The notes beneath the pieces were generated by a model. That model was not told where the DNA came from, searched no databases, and saw only the letters and a program-made list of their open reading frames with translations. A stretch of DNA of 64,000 nt, taken from assembly GCA_016703335.1 (NCBI GenBank), contig JADJCG010000019.1, positions 1-64,000 on the forward strand. The letters run 5' to 3'. Shown here one piece after another: positions 46,879 through 56,585 of the stretch; position 1 is the stretch's first letter, and each line of letters opens with the position of its first letter. Source of the stretch: Caulobacteraceae bacterium. Its GTDB lineage: Bacteria; Pseudomonadota; Alphaproteobacteria; Caulobacterales; Aquidulcibacteraceae. The position numbers were made by a program, and so were the translations under genes.

Positions 46879-47507
46879 ATGGAAACGCACCTCATCCTCG
46901 ACCTAGAGTCCGACGGCCCGGTGCCCCGGCCTCTGCCGGCGGAACCGAATATCACGGGCTCCGCCGGTCCCCGGGCCTTGGTTCGCCTTCGAAAAGAAAA
47001 CCGCCCCCCCCCACCAACAATCACCGCCGGGGGCGGGTTGCTTCGGCGGCCAGCGCTTCCTCGGCGAGAGCTGCGCATCGCGACGCCCTCGCGCCCCCGG
47101 GTGCGACGGCCTGCCCCGGCGACCTTTCTTCGCGCGCCGGGCGGCCCGGCCCCGGCCCCCCCCCGCCGCCGCGCGGGTGAGCGGCGTCCAAACGCAGGGC
47201 GGCGGCCGTCAGGCTGACGCCAACTTGGCACGACGCGGCCGGCAAGCGGCCGATCTTTTGGTCCGACAATCCCGCTTTCGATTGGCAATTCTGGAATTGG
47301 TATTGCCACAAATATCTCGGCGCCAATCCCGCCGGCTTCAGCGCGCGCCGCATCGGCGATCTCGACGCCGGCCGCCGCGGCGAACCGCTGAACACCAGCG
47401 CCTTCAAAAAGCGCCGCGAGACCGCCCACACGCACAATCCCGTCGACGACGCCCGCGGCAACGCCGAGGCACTGCGCTGGATTCGGGCAGATGGGCGAGA
47501 AACTTTG
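46879..47507 (+). pseudogene. 3'-5' exoribonuclease-like gene, sequence corrupted
   Basis: The start METHLILDLESDGPVP has the DxE metal motif of DEDD exonucleases. From about 46920 to 47230 the DNA is scrambled by C/G runs. The later part reads PAFDWQFWNWYCHKYLGANP and TAHTHNPVDDARGNAEALRW, where HNPVDDARGNAEAL is the H..D end motif of Rv2179c-like exoribonucleases. A complete protein would have about 200 residues, matching the span. The stop is uncertain; a one-base shift gives TGA at 47505-47507. The damage looks technical. Confidence 0.55.
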
Positions 47508-47517
47508 AACCTCTGCG

Positions 47518-47556
47518 CAACCCCTCTCCCTTGCGGAGAGGGGCGAGGTGAGGGGC
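47518..47556. repeat. short palindromic intergenic repeat
   Basis: CCCCTCTCC (47521-47529), 5-base loop, GGAGAGGGG (47535-47543), followed by CGAGGTGAGGGGC. The pattern CCCTCTCC-GGAGAGGG plus GGTGAGGG is a common dispersed element in proteobacterial genomes. Only one copy is seen in the window. Confidence 0.55.
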
Positions 47557-47697
47557 GCTGCGGCCCCGCTGACAGCAAGCAAGGAGAAGGGGAGATGAAA
47601 AATCTATCCCCCAAATTCCCGCACTAAATCCCTGAAATCCCAAGCCCCGCGCAAAAATCTATCCCACACCTCCAAGACGCCCGCACAATCGCGCGCC

Positions 47698-48402
47698 TTG
47701 ACCAATTTCTCCGCCCCCACACCGATCTCCGACCTTTGGCGCATCGCGCGCGCATTTCTCGCTAACGCGCTCAACGCCTTCGGCGGCCCGCAAACAATCC
47801 GCCAAACGCTCGACCTCATCGGCCGCCACGCGATCAAACGTCAGCTGCAGGCGCTGGAAACTTTGGTGATGAAGCTGCTGCTCATCGAAGCCGCCAACTT
47901 GCCCGCACAAACGCAACGCGCACGCACTGCGCCAAGCGGCAAGAGAAGCACCGCACGCGCCGCCGACGATCCCGCGCGACCGGAGACATGGCGCGTCGCA
48001 TTCCAACTCCAAATCCCGCCCGAACCCAAAGACACTCCAGCGCCGCGCATCCGCTATCTCGGCCCGTCGGGCTTCATTCGCGCCACCGTCGTCAGCGCCA
48101 AGACGCTGGAAAAGCTCGAGCGCCTAGTCGCCGCGCACCTCAACTCAAGCGGCGAAGACCTCGTCCGCGCAAAGGCGGCGAGACTAGCGCGCCGCTTCGA
48201 AGCGCTACGCCGCGTGTTCGCCAATCCATTGCCGCGCGCACGCCGCCTGAAGCAAAAGCTGCAAGCCCTAAAGCGCCGCGCCTTCGCCGCCGCCAACCGC
48301 ATCGCAAATCTGAAGCCGCCGCAACGTCAGCTTGATCCGCTCCTCAACGAGCGCGCCGAATACGCAGCGCAGCACGCGGTCCCCGCATTTAACTCAAGCT
48401 GA
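47698..48402 (+). CDS. hypothetical protein, basic and helical
   Basis: About 234 residues, TTG start uncertain. Predicted long helices: TIRQTLDLIGRHAIKRQLQA, LETLVMKLLLIEAANLPA, and ARLARRFEALRRVFANPLPR. The middle has one strand-rich block (RVAFQLQIPPEPKDTPAPRI, then RYLGPSGFIRATVV). Strongly basic; no signal peptide or helix in the membrane. No family recognised. It lies between the damaged exonuclease and the Nudix gene on the same strand. Confidence 0.55.
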   Translation: MTNFSAPTPISDLWRIARAFLANALNAFGGPQTIRQTLDLIGRHAIKRQLQALETLVMKLLLIEAANLPAQTQRARTAPSGKRSTARAADDPARPETWRVAFQLQIPPEPKDTPAPRIRYLGPSGFIRATVVSAKTLEKLERLVAAHLNSSGEDLVRAKAARLARRFEALRRVFANPLPRARRLKQKLQALKRRAFAAANRIANLKPPQRQLDPLLNERAEYAAQHAVPAFNSS

Positions 48403-48504
48403 GCGCACTCTATCCCAAGTAAAATCGCCGCCGCGCCCATCAAGGCGCGGGCGCCGCCGCATGCGCCGATTGAACCGGCGCCGATCCCCGCCTAGGTCAT
48501 CGGC

Positions 48505-49115
48505 GTGTCTGCCGATTTTGAACAACGCCTCCGCACCCGCCTCGATCCGCTCGACGCTATCGCTTCCGAGCGCACGCGCAGCGACAACGATCTCAATCCC
48601 GGCTTCGACAATCATCCCGAGCAACGCCCCGCCGCCGTGCTCGCGCCGATCATCAAGCGCGCCGGCGGCTGGACCATGCTCTTCACTGCGCGCTCGGTCG
48701 AAACGCCCGCGCATCCGGGTCAAATCTCGTTCCCCGGCGGGCGCGTGCAAGCAAGCGACGCAAACGCCGTCGACACCGCCTTGCGCGAAACCTTCGAAGA
48801 GGTGGGGCTCGATCGACGCTTCATAGAACCCATCGGCGCCTGGGATCGCTACGACACCATCACCGGCTTTCGCGTCACGCCGATCGTCGGCCTCGTCGAA
48901 CCCGGCTTCGACTTGAAACTCGATCCACGCGAAGTCGCGAGCGCCTTCGAGGCGCCGCTCGATTTCCTGATGAACCCGGCGAACCACGAAGTCCGCGAAG
49001 CCCAATGGCAAGGCCGCACGCGCTACTATTACGTGATGCCCTGGCAAGGTCATAACATCTGGGGCGCAACCGCCGGCATGGTGCGCGCGCTTTGGGAGAG
49101 CGGTTGTATGGGTGA
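48505..49115 (+). CDS. Nudix hydrolase, CoA pyrophosphatase type
   Basis: GTG start. About 203 residues. Nudix box visible as FPGGRVQASDANAVDTALRE followed by TFEEVGLD, preceded by the CoA-diphosphatase motif (ARSVETPAHPGQISFPGG). It cleaves CoA and its derivatives to 4'-phosphopantetheine and ADP. As given, the frame runs into the next gene to 49287; a one-base shift near 49100 gives LYG and TGA at 49113-49115, overlapping the next ATG. The family ends at this point (NIWGATAGMVRALWE). Confidence 0.85.
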
Positions 49116-49489
49116 AAGGATTGATCGACGCGTGGTGTTGGCGATGATCGCGCTGAGTGCGTTGGGCGCCTGCTCGCGCCCGGTTGCCACTGTTACGTTC
49201 ACAGTTGAACCCCAAGCGATTGCTGAAGTCAGAGAGGCGGTTCGAACGTTCGCGGCGTCCCACCACTATGAGCAGGCGGAGGTCTAGGCGGAGACCTGAC
49301 GGCCTTTACTACAATGGTAGTCTGTCGAGGTTTGAGTTTTACAGCGAGCTGCAAACGCCGGGATCATTCACGGCGACGTTCATCGATAACAGAGCTTTCC
49401 CACAAGACGACATCTACGGAAGGCTTCGGAGATTCATCGCCGCGATCAGACCTATTGCTGGAGTTGTGATCCCCGATACCTACGAATGA
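49108..49489 (+). CDS. small lipoprotein of unknown function (frameshifted)
   Basis: ATG at 49108 begins MGERIDRRVVLAMIALSALG with a lipobox ending ALGAC. The frame carries VATVTFTVEPQAIAEVREAV and stops at 49287; a shift near 49285 leads to DGLYYNGSLSRFEFYSELQT and FIAAIRPIAGVVIPDTYE, ending at 49489. About 126 residues. The alpha-beta pattern suggests a small ferredoxin-like fold, but no family is recognised. The stop overlaps the DUF2809 ATG. Confidence 0.55.
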
Positions 49490-49854
49490 AGGAGCGCCGC
49501 GCGTACCTCATCGCTGCGATGATCCTCTTCGCGATCGAAGTCCTGATCGCGCTCTTCGTCCGCGACACCTTCATCCGCCCCTACATCGGCGACGTTCTCG
49601 CCGTCGCGCTCGTCTACGCCGCCCTCCGCGCCGCAACGCCGCTCAAACTCATCCCAGCGCTGGCGCTCACGCTCGCCATCGCCTTCACCATCGAGATCGC
49701 ACAAGCGCTCAACTTCCTCGACGCCGTCGGCCTCCGCGACAACATTATCGCCCGCACGATCCTAGGCGGCGTCTTCGACCGGTCCGACCTCATCGCCTAC
49801 ACGACCGGCGCCGCGATCATCCTCGCCATCGAACAAATCCGCCCTCATCGGTGA
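49486..49854 (+). CDS. DUF2809 membrane protein
   Basis: 122 residues with four membrane helices (AYLIAAMILFAIEVLIALFV, YIGDVLAVALVYAALRAAT, LIPALALTLAIAFTIEIAQA, LIAYTTGAAIILAIEQI). The motif RDTFIRPYIGDVLAVALVY and the ending DLIAYTTGA are typical of DUF2809, a VanZ-like family of unknown function. ATG overlaps the previous stop (ATGA). Confidence 0.8.
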   Translation: MKERRAYLIAAMILFAIEVLIALFVRDTFIRPYIGDVLAVALVYAALRAATPLKLIPALALTLAIAFTIEIAQALNFLDAVGLRDNIIARTILGGVFDRSDLIAYTTGAAIILAIEQIRPHR

Positions 49855-49943
49855 TGCGGCCCGCACTTTGTACCGGAGGTTACGCGTGACGGCGCTTCAG
49901 CATGCGCCTAGTGTCCACTGAGAATGGGACCGGGGAAAAGCGC

Positions 49944-51266
49944 ATGACAATCCGTATGGCGATAGCGTCCGCGTTTATTTTTTTCGTGAGCGCCTGCGTC
50001 GGTAGCGCGATCGATCAAAATGAAAGCAGCGCCACGCAACAGGCGCAGGAATTCCTACCCGATGGCGGCCCGCCAGTCGTGAACGGTTTGTATGAAGCGC
50101 AAGGCGCATGCCCATTCGAAGGCTGCTCACCTGGAGAGTTGCGCGCGCGAGGGCCCGTTGAACTCCAAGCACGCCCCGAGCCCTCCGCGCCTGTGGTCGC
50201 GACCGTGCCCCCCGGAGAGTGGGTCAACACCGTAGCAAGCATCAATCGCACGCGCCCCACGCGCGGCGTCGTCGCGGAAGCAATCGAAATTTACGTCAGC
50301 GAGACTGAAAACAAACGCCTCGAAGTCGGCGAGGTCGTTTACATGACGGACTATTACGGTGAGGGCGAAGTCGAACTTTGGCGCAGAGGCGAGCGCCTTT
50401 CCTACATGGGCGAGAGCATCCGCTGGGATTTCTCAAGCGACGCGCAGCGCGCTGCAGATGATGCTGCGGGCGCCGGATGGTGGATCGAGGTGCGGCGCGA
50501 CAACGGCCAAACCGGCTGGGTGCTGGGCGGCGGAGATTTCGATTGCCTCGGAGCCATCGATGCAGCGCGTGCCTGTCAGTGGGGCAGAGCCGGGCCGCCT
50601 ACACCGCCACGCGCAATAACGCTTCGCGATTGCCGCGACTGTCCCGCGCTCGTCCGCGTGCCGGACCAGACATTCGCCATTGGTCAGTATGAGGTGACGT
50701 TTGCGCAGTGGGACGCATGCGTCGCTGATGGTGGCTGCAATGGATACACTCCTGACGACAATGGTTGGGGCCGTGGCGATCGGCCGGTCACCAATGTGAG
50801 TTGGAACGATGCGCAGGCTTACGCCCAGTGGCTCAGCCGTCGCACCCTCCAACACTATCAGCTGCCGGACTTTGACCAATGGGAGTTGGCGCTGCATCCG
50901 GGCGCCGAATGGGATACTTGGGGTTACGACGGTATGGCCTGCGAGTTCGACGCAAGCGCCGGAGTTAATATCGCACGCTGCGAGCGCGGCCAGAGTGTGC
51001 CGGTTGGCTCGTTCCGGCCGAACTCGCTCGGACTCTACGATATGATTGGCAATGTCAGCGAATGGCTCGAGTACGGTCAGCTCGGTCACGAAGCCACGCG
51101 CAGGGATTACGTCGATTCATCCTTCAACTGGCAATTTGGGGTCGAGACGCCGCCGGGCTACTGCGCCCATGTCGGCCCGCTGACGAACGGAGAAGGTCAG
51201 CGCTGTGCGGGCGTCGCCGACCAGCGCAGCAACAAGATTGGCTTTCGCGTCCTGCGAACGCTCTGA
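49944..51266 (+). CDS. lipoprotein with SH3-like region and FGE-sulfatase domain
   Basis: 440 residues. Lipobox in AFIFFVSACVGS (Cys about 16). Residues about 50-215 look SH3-like (GPVELQARPEPSAPVVATVP, then TGWVLGGGDFDCLG). Residues about 225-440 are a formylglycine-generating-enzyme-like (SUMF1) domain: QYEVTFAQWDACVADGGC, PVTNVSWNDAQAYAQWLSRR, YDMIGNVSEWLEY and IGFRVLRT. The catalytic cysteine pair of true FGE is not evident, so it is more likely a binding module. A lipoprotein of this architecture would face the periplasm. Upstream 90 bp show nothing clear. Confidence 0.75.
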   Translation: MTIRMAIASAFIFFVSACVGSAIDQNESSATQQAQEFLPDGGPPVVNGLYEAQGACPFEGCSPGELRARGPVELQARPEPSAPVVATVPPGEWVNTVASINRTRPTRGVVAEAIEIYVSETENKRLEVGEVVYMTDYYGEGEVELWRRGERLSYMGESIRWDFSSDAQRAADDAAGAGWWIEVRRDNGQTGWVLGGGDFDCLGAIDAARACQWGRAGPPTPPRAITLRDCRDCPALVRVPDQTFAIGQYEVTFAQWDACVADGGCNGYTPDDNGWGRGDRPVTNVSWNDAQAYAQWLSRRTLQHYQLPDFDQWELALHPGAEWDTWGYDGMACEFDASAGVNIARCERGQSVPVGSFRPNSLGLYDMIGNVSEWLEYGQLGHEATRRDYVDSSFNWQFGVETPPGYCAHVGPLTNGEGQRCAGVADQRSNKIGFRVLRTL

Positions 51267-51339
51267 GCGGCAGCGTGGGGCGAGCGTTATCTGGTCCGCT
51301 GGTTGATGGCGGCTGGAAACTGCGCGAATACAGGTGCGA

Positions 51340-52577
51340 ATGACCGCCGCCATCACCCACGCCGATTGGCTGAAAGCGCCAGAAACCCAAAAGCTGCTCG
51401 CGGCGCTTGAGGCTGCGCGCGCTGGCGGCTCGCGTTTCGTCGGCGGCTGCGTGCGCAACACGTTGATCGGCGCGCCCGTCGATGACCTCGACATCGCCCG
51501 CAACTCACGCCGCAAGAAACCATCGCCGTCGCCACCAAAGCCGGCTTCGCCGCGCACCCGACTGGCATCGAACACGGCACCATTACCGTCGTCGTCAATC
51601 ACAAGCCGTTCGAGATCACCACGCTTCGCCGCGACGTTACCACCGACGGCCGCCGCGCCACCGTCGCCTTCACCCAGAGTTGGGAGGAGGACGCCCAGCG
51701 CCGCGACTTTCGCATGAACGCGCTCTACGCCGACGCCCAAGGCCAAATCCACGATCCCACCGGCGGCGGTCTCGACGACGCGCGCACCGGCCGCGTCATC
51801 TTCATCGGCGACGCCGCAACGCGCATCAAAGAAGATTACCTCCGCATCCTGCGCTTCTTCCGCTTCAACGCCTGGTACGCGCGCTCCGTGCTCGATCCGC
51901 AAGGCTTGCAAGCCTGCGCCGATCACGTCGCTGGTCTCGACACGCTTTCCGTCGAGCGCATCTGGAAAGAAGTGAAGAAGCTCCTCGGCGCGCCCGATCC
52001 GCGCGCCGCGTGGGAGGGGATGAGCGCGATCGAAGTCCGCGCGCGAGCACTGCCCGAACTCAACAACACGCCGCGCCTGCGTGCGCTCATGGATCTCGAA
52101 GCCGATCTGATGTTGCCGGTCGATGCAATGACCCGCATTGCCGCCGCGCTCGAAGATCAAGAAAGCGCCAAAGCACTTTCGCGTCGCCTCAAGCTCTCAA
52201 ACGAAGAGCGCGACCGCCTCGTCGCCGCGCTCGGCGAAGACGTGAAAATCACCAGCTACATGTCGCTCCGCGAAATGCGCCGCGCGATCTATAAGCTTGG
52301 CAACGAAGCCTTCCGCGATCGCGTGATGCTGTCCTGGGCCGCCTCCGGCAACGACAAAGCCCAAGCCTGGCGCGCGCTCGTCGCGCACGCGATGATGTGG
52401 ACGCCGCCAAAGCTCCCGCTCACCGGCGACGAGATCATGGCCGCAGGCATACCAGCCGGACCAAAAGTCGGCCTCATCATGCGCGAAGTCGAAGACTGGT
52501 GGATCGACGCCGATTTTCCCGACGACAAACTCAGCGTTATTGAGCGGCTGAAAGCTGTGGCGCAGGGGATGAGCTGA
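51340..52577 (+). CDS. cca: CCA tRNA nucleotidyltransferase (frameshifted)
   Basis: About 412 residues joined. Start MTAAITHADWLKAPETQKLL, then FVGGCVRNTLIGAPVDDLDI, the nucleotidyltransferase motif with metal-binding DxD. A shift near 51505 moves to HGTITVVVNHKPFEITTLRR and SWEEDAQRRDFRMNALYADA, followed by DYLRILRFFRFNAWYA. It adds or repairs the 3' CCA of tRNAs and should be essential, so the break is surely technical. The Nudix-cca neighbourhood with DUF1285 is common in Alphaproteobacteria. Confidence 0.92.
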
Positions 52578-52860
52578 TCTTCAGCAGTGTCATCAAAATT
52601 CCCGGCAAACAAAATTTCGATCAGCTTACCTGGAGCGAGCTTGGTCTGATGATTGATGCGTTTCTCGACGGAGCGAACGCGGGATTTGCAGCCGAAGCGC
52701 TGAGCGAGTTTATTGCATGGGATATTTTCAACCCGCTGTTGCTCGAACTGCGTCGCGATATCATCGACAACATGCTCTTGCAGGCTGAGCCATCCCACCC
52801 ATCAATGAGCCGTGGCTCAGGGCGTTGTCGGCGAAACTGAAGGCTGACGGTTACCCTTGA
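52574..52860 (+). CDS. small hypothetical protein (frameshifted, start uncertain)
   Basis: A frame from about 52574 reads SSVIKIPGKQNFDQLTWSEL, then LIDAFL-like MIDAFLDGANAGFAAEALSE and LLLELRRDIIDNMLLQAEPS. A shift near 52797 yields INEPWLRALSAKLKADGYP and TGA at 52858-52860. About 95 residues, helical, acidic. No start codon is clear (ATG 52649 or a rare CTG at 52574). It overlaps the convergent acyltransferase end by about 44 bp. Function unknown. Confidence 0.35.
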
Positions 52861-53965
52861 AGCGCGGCCACTCAAGCTTCCGCACCCACTTCCGCGCCGG
52901 CTCTTCGATCACAAGATACGCAACCATCGACGCCGCGATACACACCGCAAACACACCAACGACCGCGACGACACGCAGCGCCAGATCGCTCGTCTCCGTC
53001 ACGCCAAACTTCTCCAGCGCGTGAAACCAGACGATGTCGATCGGCAGGTGGATCATGTACAGCGCGTAGCTCGCCGCGCCCAAGAACACGAACACGCGCC
53101 CAGACATCGGCGCATCGACGCCGTGGCGCGACGTTTCCGCCAAACCATAAAGCAAGCCGGCAAGCCCAAACCACGTCAGGCCTTCCCACCAGCCGAGCGT
53201 CGTCACAGCGACGACCCAGCCCGCGCTCACAGCAACGATCGGCCAAGCCCAACTTTTCGGCGCCGTGTGCTCACGGCCAAACGCGTAGAGCGCAACCCCT
53301 AACAAGAACGACGGCAAGATCCGCAGCGCGCCGATCTGCGCCGTCATCTGCGAGAAATTCTGTCCTACACCCGGGAAGACGGCGCTAAGATTGTCGAGCG
53401 CCCAAAACGAAAACGAACAGAGCGCCAAAGCGCCAACCGCAAACGCGCCCGACCAACGCTTCGCCTTCAGCACCAGGCCAGCCACCAACGGGAAGAGGAG
53501 ATACGCCAACCATTCAGCGCTGATCTACCAGCTCGGGAAATTCCAACCGACGCTCGGCGTCGTGCCCCAAGCGTGAACCATGAAGAGGTGCGCCGGCAGA
53601 TCGGAAAGCCGGAACGCATCCGGATTGCTTTCGCCGACGCCAAGGATCGCTGCGCCCGCGAGCAGCACCAGCATCGCGCCCAGCGCTGCGAGGTGCATTG
53701 GGTAAACGCGCGCGATCCGGTTCTTCAAAAAGCCGCCATACCCAAACTGGCCGCCCTCGAACTGGCTCAGATAGACGTGCGCCAGGATGAAGCCCGAGAG
53801 GGTGAAGAAGAGATCGACCCCGAGGTAACCATCCGCGACCAGCCCAAACTGACCCATCCCAAGCCCCAGATGGTCCTTGAAATGGTACAAAAGCACCCAG
53901 AACGCCGCGATAAATCGCAGCGAAGTCAGTGGTTTGAGGTCTTGAGGATAGGCGAGTGAGGTCAT
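52817..53965 (-). CDS. acyltransferase_3 (OafA-like) membrane protein (frameshifted)
   Basis: About 382 residues joined. N-terminal LTSLRFIAAFWVLLYHFKDH contains the RxxA..V/L..H motif, then DLFFTLSGFILAHVYL and RIARVYPMHLAAL. The first frame stops at PSW; a one-base shift near 53520 continues SAEWLAYLLFPLVAGLVLKA. About ten membrane helices in all. Such enzymes O-acylate surface sugars. ATG at 53965. Acceptor unknown; no polysaccharide genes nearby. Confidence 0.85.
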
Positions 53966-54071
53966 AACCACTCGCCCCACGCAAGAAAAAGGCCGGTGCT
54001 ACGAGCGGCAAGTTCGACGCGCGGCTGTATGGCGCCTCCCGACACCGCACGACCTAGCGCAGGTTTGCGTT

Positions 54072-54540
54072 ATGGCGCTCCAGGAAGTTGCACGATCTCG
54101 GGCCATCTGGGCAGGAAAGGTCGCAGCGGTCTTCGTGTTTGCCGGCGGCGCTATTGGCGGTGCGGCAGTTGGTTTAGTGAGCGTCGTCGCAGCATCGCAG
54201 GTGCGCCGGAGCATTACCTGACGCTGGAGCTTTTTCTCAGTTGCCAGCCAGCATCGCGATGATGTCGCTCTTTGGGATCGCGTTTGGTTTCCCCGCTGCG
54301 GCTCTGACGGCTGCGGCCTACGTCATCGGCGTGAAAACCATGCGCCATCGCTGGCGCCTCACGGCCTTGGCGTTGGGGCGAGCGCGCTGTGGGGTGCCCT
54401 TTTCATTACTATGATCTCGTACAGTCGGCGCCGCCGGAAACTATTTCGGAATGTCGTTGTTCTTCGCGATCGCCGGCGGAGCAGCCACTCTCGGGTGCTT
54501 CTCGCTGCTCAAACGCTGGCGTCTCCAAGCGCCGGCTTAA
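54072..54540 (+). CDS. small integral membrane protein (several frameshifts)
   Basis: ATG 54072 begins MALQEVARSRAIWAGKVAAV, then a helix VFAGGAIGGAAVGLVSVVAA. Further helices appear in other frames: SIAMMSLFGIAFGFPAAALT, GASALWGALFITMISY and GNYFGMSLFFAIAGGAATLG, ending LLKRWRLQAPA with TAA at 54538-54540. At least three indels are needed. About 155 residues with four helices; no family recognised. It abuts the convergent hemF end. Confidence 0.45.
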
Positions 54541-55425
54541 CTAAGGCCACTTCGCCACCGGCGGCATCGAGCTCAGAATGCTCTCGACATTCCCGCCCGT
54601 CTTCAACCCGAACGTCGTGCCCCGATCGTAGAGCAGGTTGAACTCCACATAGCGCCCGCGCTGCACCAGCTGCTCTTCGCGATCCGCTTCGCTCCACGGC
54701 TGATGCATGCGCGCCTTCAGGATCGGCAAATAGCCTTCTAAAAACGCGCGACCAATATCCTGCGTGAACGCGAAATCCTCATCCCACGTATCGCCGCTCG
54801 CGCCGCCGCTATTGTGATGATCGTAAAAGATGCCGCCAACGCCGCGCGGTTCGTTGCGATGCGGAAGCCAGAAATACTCGTCCGCCCATTTCTTGTAGGT
54901 CGGATAAAGGTCGTCGCCGTGCTTGTCGCACGCGGTTTGGTACGCAGCATGAAACGCCACCGCATCCGGCGTGCTTTCATCGCGATCTCGCGTCTGCGTT
55001 GGGTTGAGATCACCGCCACCACCGAACCACCATTCCGTCGTCGTGATGTGGCGCGTGTTCATGTGCGCGGCAGGGCAGTGCGGATTGCGCAGATGCGCGA
55101 TCAGCGAAATGCCGCTCGCCCAAAAGCGCGGATCATCCGCCGCGCCGCGGACGTTCTTTGCGAACTCCGGCGAGAACTCGCCGTACACGGTCGAAACATG
55201 CACGCCGACCTTCTCGAAGAACCGCCCGCGCATCATGCCGGCGACGCCGCCGCCTTGATCGGCCACGCCATCGCCGCGCCGCCATGGCGTCTTCACGAAC
55301 CGCCCGGGCTCTCCAGGATAAAGCCCCGCAGGCGCCTCATCTTCCAGCCGCTCGAACGCCGCGCAGATCTGATCTCGCAGCGTCTCGAACCAAACCTTCG
55401 CCCGCGCCTTACGCTCTTCGCTCAC
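54541..55425 (-). CDS. hemF: oxygen-dependent coproporphyrinogen III oxidase
   Basis: 294 residues from the GTG at 55425, which overlaps the trmL stop as GTGA (an in-frame TTG lies at 55440). Family motifs: WRRGDGVADQGGGVAGMMRG, PHCPAAHMNTRHI, TEWWFGGGGDLNPTQT, RGVGGIFYDHHNSGG and EFNLLYDRGTTFGLKTGGN. It converts coproporphyrinogen III to protoporphyrinogen IX with O2 in haem synthesis; it fits an aerobic lifestyle and supplies haem for the neighbouring bc1 complex. No damage seen. Confidence 0.96.
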   Translation of the reverse strand: MSEERKARAKVWFETLRDQICAAFERLEDEAPAGLYPGEPGRFVKTPWRRGDGVADQGGGVAGMMRGRFFEKVGVHVSTVYGEFSPEFAKNVRGAADDPRFWASGISLIAHLRNPHCPAAHMNTRHITTTEWWFGGGGDLNPTQTRDRDESTPDAVAFHAAYQTACDKHGDDLYPTYKKWADEYFWLPHRNEPRGVGGIFYDHHNSGGASGDTWDEDFAFTQDIGRAFLEGYLPILKARMHQPWSEADREEQLVQRGRYVEFNLLYDRGTTFGLKTGGNVESILSSMPPVAKWP

Positions 55426-55886
55426 GTCAATTTCTCCCAAGCCCCGGTCTGCCGCATGGCCTCAGTCAGCACCACGGTTGCGGCGCTGATCACATTGAGC
55501 GAGCGCAAACCCAGCACCATCGGGACCCGAACGCTTGCCTGCGACGCAGCGTAAAGCTCGCCGGACGACCCGGCGCTCTCGCGCCCGAGCACCAACGTAT
55601 CGCCTGTGGAAAACGAGAAGCTCTGGAAATTCACCGCGCCATCGGTTTCGACCAGCACTAAGCGCCCGTCATTCCGCTCCGGCATCGTTTGAAACGCGCT
55701 GAGGCTCGCATGGCGCACGACCTGCGCCTTATCGCCGTAATCGAGCGCCGCTCGTTTCATCGAGGCATCGGTAAGCGGAAATCCACACGGCTCGATCACG
55801 TCCAGCGCCACCCCGAGGCAGGCAGAGAGGCGAAGTGCCGCGCCGAGATTTTGCGGGATGTCAGGTTGATAGAGAGCGAGCCGCAC
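55422..55886 (-). CDS. trmL: tRNA (cytidine/uridine-34-2'-O)-methyltransferase TrmL
   Basis: 154 residues, SPOUT fold. Motifs: LALYQPDIPQNLGAALRLSA near the N-terminus, TLVLGRESAGSS and VPMVLGLRSLNVISAATVVL, forming the trefoil knot. It methylates the wobble base of certain tRNA-Leu. The GTG at 55886 gives the standard start (MRLALYQPD). Its stop overlaps the hemF start, so the two genes are coupled. A divergent petABC operon begins 135 bp away. Confidence 0.92.
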   Translation of the reverse strand: MRLALYQPDIPQNLGAALRLSACLGVALDVIEPCGFPLTDASMKRAALDYGDKAQVVRHASLSAFQTMPERNDGRLVLVETDGAVNFQSFSFSTGDTLVLGRESAGSSGELYAASQASVRVPMVLGLRSLNVISAATVVLTEAMRQTGAWEKLT

Positions 55887-56021
55887 GTTATGGCCTCCAA
55901 CGCCGCTGAATCGGGGGTGAATCGGGGAGTCGATCGAGCGGCTGCGGCGACCCGCCACGCGCTCTAACGCACCGGACTAGCCTAGCTTCGTCGGCGAACC
56001 AAGGCCGGTAGATCAGCAGCT

Positions 56022-56573
56022 GTGGCTGAAGCAGCTCATAGCGCGCACTACGGTGACACCACCCGGCGCGACTTCATCTACATTGCGGGCGCATCGGTTG
56101 CGGCCGTTGGCGTCGCAGCGACGGTCTGGCCGTTCATCGATCAGATGAATCCCGCCGCCGACACGCGCGCGCTTTCGACGACGGAAGTCGATCTGACGGC
56201 GATCGTCGAAGGCCAGCAAATCAAAGCGATGTGGCAGGGCAAGCCGGTGTTCGTGCGTCACCGCACCGCCGACGAAATCGCCTCAGCTCAGCGAGATGAC
56301 TACGCTAACCTGAAAGATCCGCAGCACGACGCTGATCGTCTCGTTCAAGAAGATGGCGCGCCGGGCAAGGCCGAATGGCTCATCCTGCAAGCGAGCTGCA
56401 CGCACCTCGGTTGCATCCCGACGTTTGCCGAAGGCGCGTATCACGGCTGGTTCTGCCCGTGCCACGGCTCGGTCTACGACACGTCGGGACGTATTCGCAG
56501 CGGCCCAGCGCCGAAGAATCTCTTGGTGGCGCCGTACGTGTTCACCAACGATACCACCATTCGCATCGGCTAA
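56022..56573 (+). CDS. petA: ubiquinol-cytochrome c reductase Rieske iron-sulfur subunit
   Basis: 183 residues, GTG start. A twin-arginine signal anchor (TTRRDFIYIAGASVAAVGVA) is followed by the Rieske domain with the cluster loops CTHLGCIP and CPCHGSVYD, then SGRIRSGPAPKNL. It takes electrons from ubiquinol at the periplasmic face of complex III. First gene of petABC; petB starts 12 bp after. Confidence 0.96.
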   Translation: MAEAAHSAHYGDTTRRDFIYIAGASVAAVGVAATVWPFIDQMNPAADTRALSTTEVDLTAIVEGQQIKAMWQGKPVFVRHRTADEIASAQRDDYANLKDPQHDADRLVQEDGAPGKAEWLILQASCTHLGCIPTFAEGAYHGWFCPCHGSVYDTSGRIRSGPAPKNLLVAPYVFTNDTTIRIG

Positions 56574-56585
56574 GTTTGGAGCGCT

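Noticed and set aside
45892..47217. A 441-residue DUF1285 fusion protein
   Set aside because: Similarity ends at about residue 180 where the G run begins; the rest is low-complexity.
48505..49287. Fusion of Nudix hydrolase with a lipoprotein
   Set aside because: A lipobox cannot work inside a cytoplasmic enzyme; an indel near 49100 gives a natural stop.
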